From NCBI GenBank assembly GCA_007694185.1, contig RECD01000222.1, positions 1-34,244 of the forward strand: a stretch of 34,244 nucleotides of DNA, read 5' to 3'. Below the pieces are notes generated by a model that had not been told where the DNA came from, made no database searches, and saw only the letters and a program-made list of their open reading frames with translations. This stretch comes from Planctomycetaceae bacterium (GTDB lineage: Bacteria; Planctomycetota; Planctomycetia; Pirellulales; Pirellulaceae). A program made the translations under genes and the position numbers. Positions within the stretch are counted from its first letter, which is position 1. Every line of letters starts with the position of its first letter. Shown piece by piece: positions 25,547 through 33,822 of the stretch.

Positions 25547-25592
25547 TGTAGCGTACGCTACGCATTTACCTCCAAATGTAGCCACTGCTACA
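25547..25592. promoter_or_regulatory. Twin palindromic operator-like sites
   Basis: Two inverted repeats share the same half-site, TGTAGC-N4-GCTAC. The first (25547-25562) contains a perfect 14-bp palindrome, GTAGCGTACGCTAC. The second (25577-25592) is TGTAGCCACTGCTACA. Their starts are exactly 30 bp apart, close to three helical turns, which places both on the same DNA face. They lie in the 329-bp gap between the divergent DUF1559 and second PSD1 genes, about 100 bp from the former start and 185 bp from the latter. The rest of the gap holds nothing recognisable. Confidence 0.6.
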
Positions 25593-25775
25593 AATCCGTC
25601 AATGGCGAATTGGGGACAAACTTTCGTCGGCACGTCGCGTGGTTGGCAACACGACGGAGGCTCGCCGCGACGGGCGATTCGGCAAGTCGGCAGTCAGCCG
25701 TTATCATGGGATTAACGGCGCCGTTTCCGACGTTCGTGCGACTATTGTCCTCGCCTCGGTTTTCTGTTGTTTTTC

Positions 25776-28700
25776 ATGAGTACACGACTCGTTCTGATCT
25801 TGGCATGGTTGCTCACCGCCGAATCGCTGGTGCGCGCCGATTCGCCCAATTTCAACCGTGACATCCGACCGATCTTGTCGGACCGCTGTTTCGCCTGCCA
25901 TGGGCCAGACGAAGCGACTCGTGAGGCCGATTTGCGGCTCGACCAAGCCGCTTCGGCAACGGAGGAACGTGACGGCTACCATGCGGTTTCGCCCGGCGAT
26001 TCGGGCGGCAGTGAGGTGATCCGGCGTGTCATTTCGGCTGATGACGACCTACGGATGCCGCCGCCGGAGTTCGGTGAGCCGTTGACTGTGGCGGAGATCG
26101 AGTTGCTACGGCAGTGGATCGACGCGGGCGGCGAATATGCCCAGCACTGGTCGCTGGCGCCGCTACATCGGCCGTCGATCCCGACGCCCGCCGCCACGGA
26201 ACTCGTCGCGAATCCCGTGGACGCGTTCATCCTGCGGCGACTCGAAGCGGAGCGGTTGTTACCCGGCCCTCCGGCCGATCCGCGGACGCTCTTACGCCGA
26301 TTGGCTTACGACTTGACCGGCTTACCACCAGACGGCGACATGGTCGATGCCTTCGTCGCCGACCCGTCGCCGGACGCCTACCGGACGCTGGTCGCAGCCT
26401 TGCTGAACTCGCCGCACCATGGCGAGCGGATGGCTACCTATTGGCTCGATTTGGTGCGGTATGCCGATACGCTCGGGTATCACGGTGACCAAGAACAGAG
26501 CGTTTGGCCGTACCGCGATTATGTGATCGATGCGTTCAACCAGAACAAGCCTTTTGATCAATTCACGATCGAGCAGTTGGCGGGTGACCTGCTGCCCGAT
26601 CCGACTTTGGCTCAGCGAGTGGCGTCGACCTACAACCGGTTGAATCGGTCATCGGGCGAAGGCGGCGTGCAGCCCAAGGAGTACTTGGCCAAGTACTCGG
26701 CGGATCGGGTACGAACGACCGGCGCGGTGTGGCTCGGTTCGACGTTCGGTTGCGCCGAATGCCATGACCACAAGTTCGATGACTACACGGCAAAGGATTT
26801 TTACAGCTTCGCCGCCTTCTTCGCGGATATCAAGGAAGAGGGGATCATCCGCAACGCGGTCCACATCGAGCAGTTGCCGGTCCCGACGCCGGCACAACAG
26901 CGGCGAATGAGCGAATTGGACGCCGAGATCGCTGTTGCGCAAGCGGAATTCGACGAACGGTCGGACGTCAAGCTCAAGGCGTTCGAGCAATGGAAACGGC
27001 GGGTAGCCGAAAGCCAAGGCAACTGGAAACTGGTTCGCCCCGTGACCGCGACGTCCGAGGGCGGGGCGACGCTGTCGATCGGTCACGACGGCTCCGTGTT
27101 GGCCAGCGGCGACAACCCGGCCGAGGATGCGTATCTGATCACGGCAACTCTGCCGATCGAAAGGATCGCCGCGGTGCGGTTGGAACTCTTGCCGGACGAT
27201 TCGTTGCCGGCCAAGGGCCCCGGACGGGCTGGCAACGGCAACCTAGTGCTGCAATCGCTCGAACTCGAAGTGGCAGGCCGCACGGTCGAGTGGACGACGG
27301 CCTCCGCGACTCATACCCAGGCCCAGCATTCGCCCGAGTTCGTGATCACGGGCAATCGGGTCGGGTGGGCGATCCTACCGCAGACCGGCCAGCCACATCA
27401 ATTCGTGTTGGTCGCCAAGGAAGCCGCTAAATTTGAGAGTGATGACCGGACGGCCATGATCCGCTTGGGCCAGCGGTTTGGCAGCGGTCATAACGTCGGG
27501 AAGTTTCGCATTTACGTCGCGGCGGAGGTGGCGGACGAACCGGAGTCGGCGATCGCCTTGCCAGAGCTGCTGACGATTTTTGAGACGGACGAAAGCCAAC
27601 GGACTGACGAACAGCGGGAACGGTTGTGGGACGCGTTTCGTCAGCAATCTGAGCTGCATGCCGCGACGCGAGATCGGCTGCGCAGTTTGCAGGACGAACG
27701 AACGACACTCCAGCGTTCGGTCCCCACGACGTTGGCGACCACCGCGACGACGCCGCGCGAAATTCGTGTCCTGCCGCGAGGCGACTGGATGAACGATTCC
27801 GGTGAGCTGGTCGAACCTGCGTTGCCCCATTTCTTGCCGGCCGGGTCGCTGGCCGAGCGGGTCGCTTCGGGCGAGCGGCTGAACCGATTGGACTTGGCCC
27901 GTTGGATGGTCGACCGGGAAAACCCGGTGGTCGCACGGACGATGGTCAACCGGCTTTGGATGCTGTTTTTTGGCAACGGCATTTCACGTTCTGTTGACGA
28001 CCTCGGGTCCCAGGGAGAAGTCCCGTCGCACCCCGAACTGATCGACTGGTTGGCGGCCGAGTTCATCGAAAGCGGCTGGGACGTCCGGCACATCATCCGA
28101 CTGCTGGTCGGCTCGGCGACCTATCAGCGGTCCTCGACGCCGACCGCCGCTCAGACGGAAGCCGACCCGTTCAACCGTTTGCTCGCCCGCCAATCCCGGT
28201 GGCGTTACGACGCGGAACCGGTTCGAGACAACGCGTTGGCGGTCAGCGGGCTGTTGGAGCGTAAGGTCGGTGGTCGTAGCGCTCGACCTTACCAGCCGCC
28301 CGGGTACTGGCGCCAACTGAACTTCCCGATGCGGGAATACGAAGCCGACACGGGATCGAACCAGTATCGACGTGGCCTTTATACTCATTGGCAGCGGACG
28401 TTTCTGCACCCGAGCCTGTTGGCGTTCGACGCCCCGCCCCGCGAGGAATGCACGGCCCGCCGGGACAGGTCGAACACGCCGGTGCAAGCCTTGGTGTTGT
28501 TGAACGACCCGAGTTATGTCGAGGCGGCCACGGCGCTCGCGGCTCGGGTGCTGCGGGCGAGCGACGACGATTTCGAGAATCGGCTGGAAACGCTCTTTCG
28601 GATGGCGCTTGCGCGGAAACCGCGGCCGACGGAAACGCAGGTGCTGGGCGATTTGTATCAGCGAGATTTGGCTGAGTTTCGTGAGGACGGGGCTCGGGCG

Positions 28701-28823
28701 GCGGCGCTGGTGAGCGTCGGGCAAGGGGAATCGGACGACGCTTTGGACGACGCGGAATGGGCCGCTTGGACCGGCGTCTGCCGTGCGGTTTTGAACCTGC
28801 ACGAATCGATCATGAGATACTGA
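25776..28823 (+). CDS. PSD1 and planctomycete cytochrome C domain protein (second copy)
   Basis: This is a 1015-residue exported protein from the ATG at 25776, with a short signal peptide (TRLVLILAWLLTAESLVRA) directly before the PSCyt1 domain. CFACH is at residues 38-42 and a second CxxCH, CAECHDHKF, at 326-330 inside the DUF1549 domain. A beta-rich middle part with a coiled-coil-like stretch near RMSELDAEIAVAQAEFDERS and the C-terminal DUF1553/PSD1 domain (NRLWMLFFGNGISRSVDDLG, RRDRSNTPVQALVLLND) complete it. The architecture matches the protein at 5479-8751, but sequence is clearly divergent in the middle, so the two are old paralogues rather than a recent duplication. Role: probably a periplasmic haem-bearing partner of the following DUF1501 protein. 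Substrate unknown. Confidence 0.93.
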   Translation: MSTRLVLILAWLLTAESLVRADSPNFNRDIRPILSDRCFACHGPDEATREADLRLDQAASATEERDGYHAVSPGDSGGSEVIRRVISADDDLRMPPPEFGEPLTVAEIELLRQWIDAGGEYAQHWSLAPLHRPSIPTPAATELVANPVDAFILRRLEAERLLPGPPADPRTLLRRLAYDLTGLPPDGDMVDAFVADPSPDAYRTLVAALLNSPHHGERMATYWLDLVRYADTLGYHGDQEQSVWPYRDYVIDAFNQNKPFDQFTIEQLAGDLLPDPTLAQRVASTYNRLNRSSGEGGVQPKEYLAKYSADRVRTTGAVWLGSTFGCAECHDHKFDDYTAKDFYSFAAFFADIKEEGIIRNAVHIEQLPVPTPAQQRRMSELDAEIAVAQAEFDERSDVKLKAFEQWKRRVAESQGNWKLVRPVTATSEGGATLSIGHDGSVLASGDNPAEDAYLITATLPIERIAAVRLELLPDDSLPAKGPGRAGNGNLVLQSLELEVAGRTVEWTTASATHTQAQHSPEFVITGNRVGWAILPQTGQPHQFVLVAKEAAKFESDDRTAMIRLGQRFGSGHNVGKFRIYVAAEVADEPESAIALPELLTIFETDESQRTDEQRERLWDAFRQQSELHAATRDRLRSLQDERTTLQRSVPTTLATTATTPREIRVLPRGDWMNDSGELVEPALPHFLPAGSLAERVASGERLNRLDLARWMVDRENPVVARTMVNRLWMLFFGNGISRSVDDLGSQGEVPSHPELIDWLAAEFIESGWDVRHIIRLLVGSATYQRSSTPTAAQTEADPFNRLLARQSRWRYDAEPVRDNALAVSGLLERKVGGRSARPYQPPGYWRQLNFPMREYEADTGSNQYRRGLYTHWQRTFLHPSLLAFDAPPREECTARRDRSNTPVQALVLLNDPSYVEAATALAARVLRASDDDFENRLETLFRMALARKPRPTETQVLGDLYQRDLAEFREDGARAAALVSVGQGESDDALDDAEWAAWTGVCRAVLNLHESIMRY

Positions 28824-28839
28824 GCATCGAGATACTGAG
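28814..28839 (+). repeat. 15-bp tandem duplication across PSD1 stop codon
   Basis: GAGATACTGAG occurs at 28814-28824 and 28829-28839. The period of 15 bases means the TGA stop is repeated in frame five codons later. It looks like a small slippage event at the end of the second PSD1 gene and leaves a back-up stop. Confidence 0.6.
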
Positions 28840-28863
28840 TTACTAACAACGGGGCGGAACGGG

Positions 28864-30318
28864 ATGGCGAATCGGAAATCGGTCAAGGCGTCGGTGCGTC
28901 AGGCGGTCGATGCGCAGAGTCGACGGAGCTTCCTACGACGGACGTCGCTGGGGATCGGGCCGCTGGCGCTCTGGTCGCTTCTCAAAGAGGACGAGTCTGC
29001 TTTTGCGGAGACCGCCGACGTCACCCGCGGGGTGCTGGCCCGTCCCCATCACCCGGCGAAAGTGAAACGGGTGATCCACCTCTACATGGCCGGCGGGCCT
29101 TCTCATTTGGAGACCTTTGACGAGAAGCCGGTGCTGCGAGAAATGCATGGCCAGGAAATGCCGCGTTCGCTGACCGACGGCCAGCAGGTCGCTCAATTGC
29201 AGGGACAAAGTTTGAACGCGCTGGCGCCGCAGTTCGATTTCAAGAGTTTTGGTCAGAGCGGCCAGCGGATTTGCGAGCTGTTTCCCGAAATCGGTTCGGT
29301 TGCGGATGACCTCTGCATCGTCCGGTCGATGCATACCGACCAAATCAACCACGACCCGGCACACCTGTTGTTCAACACCGGTTCGGCGATGGCGGGGCGT
29401 CCGAGCATGGGATCGTGGGTGCTGTACGGGTTGGGGCAAGAGTGTGATGACTTGCCGGGATTCGTCGTGTTGACGTCAGTCGGCAAGGGCGGTCAGGCGC
29501 AGCCGATCGCGGCGCGTCAGTGGCACAGCGGCTTTCTGCCGTCGCGGTATCAGGGTGTCCAGTTTCACTCGACCGGCGCGCCGGTGCTGTACCTGAATCG
29601 GCCCGACGGTGTCAGCGAGCGCCAGCAGCGGGATTTGGTGACCGCAGTCAACACACTCAATGCCGAGTTCGATGGGTTGGTGGAGGACCCCGAGATCGCG
29701 ACGCGGATTCAGCAGTATGAGATGGCGTTTCGGATGCAGACGAGCGTGCCTACGTTGACCGACTTGTCGGGCGAGTCGGAGAAAACTTTGGAGGCTTATG
29801 GGACTCAGGGCGGCGACGGGACGTTCGCGTCCAACTGCTTGCTGGCCCGGCGGTTGCTGGAACAGGGCGTTCGATTCGTCCAGGTCTATCACCGAGCTTG
29901 GGACCACCACGGGGCGATCAAGCGATCGATGGAGATCACCGCGAAAGAAGTCGACCAGGCGACCGCGGCACTCATTCGCGATTTGAAGGAACGTGGGCTG
30001 TACGACGACACGCTGATCATCTGGGGTGGCGAGTTTGGCCGCACGCCAATGGCCCAAGGGAGCGGACGCGATCACCACATTCAAGGTTTTTCGCTGGTCC
30101 TATCCGGAGGCGGGGTTCGCACCGGGACCAGCTACGGAGCGACCGACGATTTCGGCTACAACGCCGTCACAGACCGGACTCATGTTCGCGACTTTCACGC
30201 CACGCTCCTGCATCTGCTGGGGATCGATCACCACAAATTCACCTACCGATTCCAGGGACTCGATTTCAAGCTGACCGGAGTCGAAGAGGCACGTGTGGTG
30301 AAGGGCATCCTAGCCTGA
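28864..30318 (+). CDS. DUF1501 domain protein, Tat-exported (second copy)
   Basis: This is a 484-residue protein 40 bp after the second PSD1 gene, preceded by a G-rich sequence (GGGGCGGAACGGG). It has a twin-arginine signal, AQSRRSFLRRTSLGIGPLAL. DUF1501 blocks follow: YMAGGPSHLETFDEKP, then YHRAWDHHGAIKRSM, then IIWGGEFGRTPMAQGSGRDHH, and finally LLHLLGIDHHKFTYRFQG. The motifs align one for one with the first copy at 8780-10288, including the DHHG and GRDHH histidines that are plausible metal ligands. It is probably exported folded and acts with its upstream partner. A reaction cannot be assigned with confidence; the fold is related to alkaline phosphatases and sulfatases. Confidence 0.93.
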   Translation: MANRKSVKASVRQAVDAQSRRSFLRRTSLGIGPLALWSLLKEDESAFAETADVTRGVLARPHHPAKVKRVIHLYMAGGPSHLETFDEKPVLREMHGQEMPRSLTDGQQVAQLQGQSLNALAPQFDFKSFGQSGQRICELFPEIGSVADDLCIVRSMHTDQINHDPAHLLFNTGSAMAGRPSMGSWVLYGLGQECDDLPGFVVLTSVGKGGQAQPIAARQWHSGFLPSRYQGVQFHSTGAPVLYLNRPDGVSERQQRDLVTAVNTLNAEFDGLVEDPEIATRIQQYEMAFRMQTSVPTLTDLSGESEKTLEAYGTQGGDGTFASNCLLARRLLEQGVRFVQVYHRAWDHHGAIKRSMEITAKEVDQATAALIRDLKERGLYDDTLIIWGGEFGRTPMAQGSGRDHHIQGFSLVLSGGGVRTGTSYGATDDFGYNAVTDRTHVRDFHATLLHLLGIDHHKFTYRFQGLDFKLTGVEEARVVKGILA

Positions 30319-30419
30319 CGCCAGGAAGTGTGCCCACTACGTTGCCTTTCGCAAATTCACAGCCGCGAAGGGGATGCGACGGATCGCCAGTCCCGCGGCG
30401 GCCGGCCTCGTCCTTGTGG

Positions 30420-30638
30420 TCAACGCCGATCGGCTGACCGAGGTCTGCGGGCGCGACAAACCTGGCAGGGCCGGTTCGAGAGGATGACGAGCACGATGAA
30501 GACGGGCAACGTGACGAAAGCCAACACCCCGAACGAGGTCGCCGTGAGGAACAGCGCCCCGAGGCCGATCGCCTGGAACCGATCCCGGCGAGCCTGACAG
30601 TTAGGGCATTCCCAAGCCGGCTCATCCAACAAACTCAC
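30420..30638 (-). CDS. Small membrane protein with paired CxxC motifs
   Basis: This is a 72-residue protein starting with GTG at 30638. A strong ribosome binding site (GGGAGGAAGG) lies a few bases upstream, which is the main reason to accept it. CPNC near residue 11 and CQVC near residue 58 form a probable zinc-ribbon or redox pair. They flank one or two hydrophobic helices (FQAIGLGALFLTATSFG and FVTLPVFIVLVIL). The cysteine pairs would lie near each other if the helices form a hairpin. It is on the opposite strand to both neighbours. I do not recognise a named family, and no function is proposed. Confidence 0.65.
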   Translation of the reverse strand: MSLLDEPAWECPNCQARRDRFQAIGLGALFLTATSFGVLAFVTLPVFIVLVILSNRPCQVCRARRPRSADRR

Positions 30639-30906
30639 ACCTTCCTCCCAATCGCGTCATCCAGAAATGCGGACCGAACCAACTCCGCAAAGACGGCAGT
30701 ACCCCTGGTTAGCTGCAAAACAAAACCGCTTATTGTAACCCCATCCCGGTGGGGCCGACGGCCAGGTACGCCCGTTGGCGCCCCGCAGCCTGCGGCCGAC
30801 TGAGCCGCGTGAAGCCGATCGAAAGCCAAATGCTGCGTTCGCTAGCGATGAGGCAATGGTAGATCACTGATCTTTCGGTGCAGGATGGGGTGATGCTACA
30901 AGGCTG

Positions 30907-33480
30907 ATGGAAAGATCCGGAAGCGAAGTGGGGGGGCAGGATTCAAGCGGTAGGCAGTCGATGGCAGGATTACCCGATCGAACGGCGAGTTGGCGCAATC
31001 GGCCGAGACGGTACGCCATCATGGTTTTCCTCTGGTGCTGGTGCGGCGTGGTTCCTGCCCTGATCGGGATCGCGCAACCGCCGTTGAACCAGTTCCCGAC
31101 TTCGCCACCGTACGAACCGGCAACCCGGTTGATCCCGCTCTATTACGTCCGCGACACCGAACGGGTGATCGCGATGGTCCGTGATCCGGTCACGCCTCCC
31201 GAGCCACATTCGGCGACCGATCCCCGCCAACGAATGGCGGAACATGCGTCACGCAAACGCCAATTGCTGGCCGAACGGGACGCCTTGCAAGCCAGGGCTG
31301 CACAACCGCCCGGGGTGATTCGCAGGGCGGTTGCCGACATGCCAATGCATTCTTTCGTCCCGCATCGCCACGGCGTGCAGCGTGACATGGCGAATATCGA
31401 TCAGGAATTGCGATGGCTTGCCGAGGAGGAAGAGTCGCTACGGGCCGAGTCATTTCGCCAAGAAAGTGACGCTCCCCGATCGCCCCACGGCTTGATCCTA
31501 CGACCCACCGCTTCTCCGGATGCGATCGATCGGGTTCGCATTACGGTCGTCGGTGAAGGGATACTGCACTTGCGTGGACCACTGGCGGGGGTCAACGCGA
31601 TCACGCGGATGATCCACGAGATCGATCAACCGGTTGGCCAAGTGAAACTGGGGATTCACGTCATCCAATTCACCGGCTCGGATGATGCCGCAGTCGAAGG
31701 GGTGAACGGGGCGGTCGATCGCTACCTGTCGCACGCCCGCAGGCTTTGCCGGTCGGCTCAAATGTTGTTCCGCACGGCGCTCGGCAATGTTGCGTCGCGA
31801 TACCACGCGGCCAACCCCGGCCGATTCGAGCAAAGCTTCTTTTACGCACCCTGTGTGGAGAACTTTTGCACCCTGCACGGGGCGAACTCACCGCTGTCTT
31901 TAGCGATGCTTGACTCTCGCGACATCGTGACCACGCTTTATCTGGTCGGGTTAGCGAACCAGGAGGTACGGCGAGAGGTGTTGGCCGAATTTCGGCAACT
32001 TGTCGATTCGGAATTGCCGCGGATCCATCGGGAATACCAGCAACGACTCGTCGCTCCCCACGCGGCCGAGGCAGCAAAAACGGCATCTTTCTGGGCCAAG
32101 TTCACCAAGTCGGGCATGGCGGAAGAAGCCGGAGCCAACCCCTCGGCGGCACTCGACTGCCGATTTGTCCAGACGATGACGGTGCTCGATTCCTACGGCG
32201 AGCAGGCCGATTCGATCAACCCGATTCAGATCGCCACTGCAAGGTTTCAGCGGGCGTTGTTGAAGTATCGCCAAGCGGAACAGGAAGTGGCCGCGATGCG
32301 ACAGGATCGTATGGTCCTCGCGCTCGCGACCGCAAGTGGTGAGGCAGTCGCGGCGATCCGCACCCTTTCGGGAAGGACGCTCGATGCCGATTCATTCGCC
32401 CAGTTGGCGGACAGCGTGATCGAGGAGCGGGCGTCAGCGGCGCTCGACTTGCGCGAAGTTTTGCGATCGGAGGTCGCCGCGCTCGATGGCCAATGGAAGC
32501 GGTTGACGATGGCTTTCGAAGCCGACTTGAAGAGCCAATTCTACAAGCCGGTGATCGAGGATTTACGCAGCAACTCGGGGGCGTGGAAGTCGCGGATGGG
32601 ACAGCTCCAATCAACAACCATTTTGACTCCCGATCGGGTGCGGGCGCGGGTCAGTCCCGGTCAGGTCGCGATGCTCGATCGGCCCGTTCGACCGGTGCTG
32701 CTGCAGGAAGGCTTGCAGGTCACTCAGGGACTGGTTCGAGAAGCCCATTCGCTATCGGCGACCGCAGGAATGCTGGCAGCCAGCGAATCGGCGGCCCCTG
32801 GCAGCAGCGCGTTGCTAACCCAATCCGGCTTGCTACCGACGCCGGGAAAGCACCTGGAGGAACTGACCGGCCACTCCGAGCGGATTAGGGTCGCCGCCGG
32901 GGATGACATCGTCGTCACGCCGGTCATTCAGCCGGATGGGTTCAGCGTCGCGTTCCATTTGCTCTACACCCACACGCCGCGGCGAAACGTCGTCGGCAGT
33001 CCGGCCGAAATGGCCGGGGTCCAGCGACATCTGGTCGAGGCGAACGTACACATCCCCAGCCTCGAATTACAAGAAATCAGCCGATTCCGCGTGCTGCTGG
33101 ACAACGAAGAATGGGGCAGTGGCATCCCACTGGTGGAAGACATTCCCAAGGTCGGAAACCTGTTTCGCCCCCGCCGCGCAGGAGGCTCCACTACGCAGGA
33201 AAACATTATCCTGGTCGAAGCGATCGTCTATCCGACGGCACTCGGTTTGGCGGAAAAGTCATGGTTGGTCAACGACACCCGCGGTGAGCAAACCCAAAAC
33301 GGCGGTCTGACGCTGTTGTCAAACGACCGGCAGCCAAGGAGCGAGCTTTCCGACTGGATCGCGCAGACTTTGCGGCAAAAGGCTCGCGCCACCTTGCCGG
33401 ACACGCAGTTCCCTCAACGGTTAGCGACTCCGCCGACCCACACGCTGCCCGCATCGGCCCACCAGCCACTCGGTCGCTAA
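30907..33480 (+). CDS. Exported protein with secretin-like C-terminal domain
   Basis: This is an 857-residue protein. A hydrophobic segment at about 37-58 (IMVFLWCWCGVVPALIGIA) probably directs export, so the true start may be the later ATG at 30961 or 31021. A coiled-coil-like stretch lies near 105-130. Residues about 197-257 (IDRVRITVVGEGILHLRG, then NAITRMIHEIDQPVGQVKLG) resemble the N-domain modules of secretins, the outer-membrane channels of type II, III and IV systems. The C-terminal part has GIPLVEDIPKVGNLF followed by NIILVEAIVYPT, similar to the conserved end of the secretin barrel. The long helical middle (about 380-640) is not typical of secretins. No pilus or secretion genes lie in the window, so an orphan secretin or secretin-related protein is the best guess. 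Confidence 0.55.
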   Translation: MERSGSEVGGQDSSGRQSMAGLPDRTASWRNRPRRYAIMVFLWCWCGVVPALIGIAQPPLNQFPTSPPYEPATRLIPLYYVRDTERVIAMVRDPVTPPEPHSATDPRQRMAEHASRKRQLLAERDALQARAAQPPGVIRRAVADMPMHSFVPHRHGVQRDMANIDQELRWLAEEEESLRAESFRQESDAPRSPHGLILRPTASPDAIDRVRITVVGEGILHLRGPLAGVNAITRMIHEIDQPVGQVKLGIHVIQFTGSDDAAVEGVNGAVDRYLSHARRLCRSAQMLFRTALGNVASRYHAANPGRFEQSFFYAPCVENFCTLHGANSPLSLAMLDSRDIVTTLYLVGLANQEVRREVLAEFRQLVDSELPRIHREYQQRLVAPHAAEAAKTASFWAKFTKSGMAEEAGANPSAALDCRFVQTMTVLDSYGEQADSINPIQIATARFQRALLKYRQAEQEVAAMRQDRMVLALATASGEAVAAIRTLSGRTLDADSFAQLADSVIEERASAALDLREVLRSEVAALDGQWKRLTMAFEADLKSQFYKPVIEDLRSNSGAWKSRMGQLQSTTILTPDRVRARVSPGQVAMLDRPVRPVLLQEGLQVTQGLVREAHSLSATAGMLAASESAAPGSSALLTQSGLLPTPGKHLEELTGHSERIRVAAGDDIVVTPVIQPDGFSVAFHLLYTHTPRRNVVGSPAEMAGVQRHLVEANVHIPSLELQEISRFRVLLDNEEWGSGIPLVEDIPKVGNLFRPRRAGGSTTQENIILVEAIVYPTALGLAEKSWLVNDTRGEQTQNGGLTLLSNDRQPRSELSDWIAQTLRQKARATLPDTQFPQRLATPPTHTLPASAHQPLGR

Positions 33481-33546
33481 GCAGCGAAGCGATCGTTCCG
33501 CAATTCATCTGAGGCAACGAGATCTGAGCAGCTACGAAAGACGCCA

Positions 33547-33822
33547 GCCCTTCAAAAAGGTGCCACCCACATTTCAGCCCTTCCAAAAGGTGCCACCCAC
33601 ATTTTGTCGGCTCCCCTTTTCGGGTTTCTATCCCGAAAGCCCTTCCAAAAGGTGCCACCCACATTTCAGCCCTTCCAAAAGGTGCCACCCACATTTTGTC
33701 GGCTCCCCTTTTCGGGTTTCTATCCCGAAAGCCCTTCCAAAAGGTGCCACCCACATTTCAGCCCTTCCAAAAGGTGCCACCCACATTTTGTCGGCTCCCC
33801 TTTTCGGGTTTCTATCCCGAAC
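33547..33822 (+). repeat. Three tandem 92-bp units containing GGTGCCACC cores and a hairpin
   Basis: Units begin at 33547, 33639 and 33731 and are nearly identical; the first differs by a single base near its start and the last by one base at its end. Each unit has two copies of CCAAAAGGTGCCACCCACATTT, giving six in total. Each then has an inverted repeat, TTTCGGG and CCCGAAA around a seven-base loop (33618-33638 in unit one). The array begins about 66 bp after the stop of the secretin-like gene. Because 92 is not a multiple of three and the units lack stop codons, all plus-strand frames are open and encode the same peptides in rotation. This is an artefact and not a gene. Confidence 0.92.

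Noticed and set aside
33547-33822. CRISPR array
   Set aside because: The 92-bp units are directly adjacent with no variable spacers, and there are no cas genes in the window.
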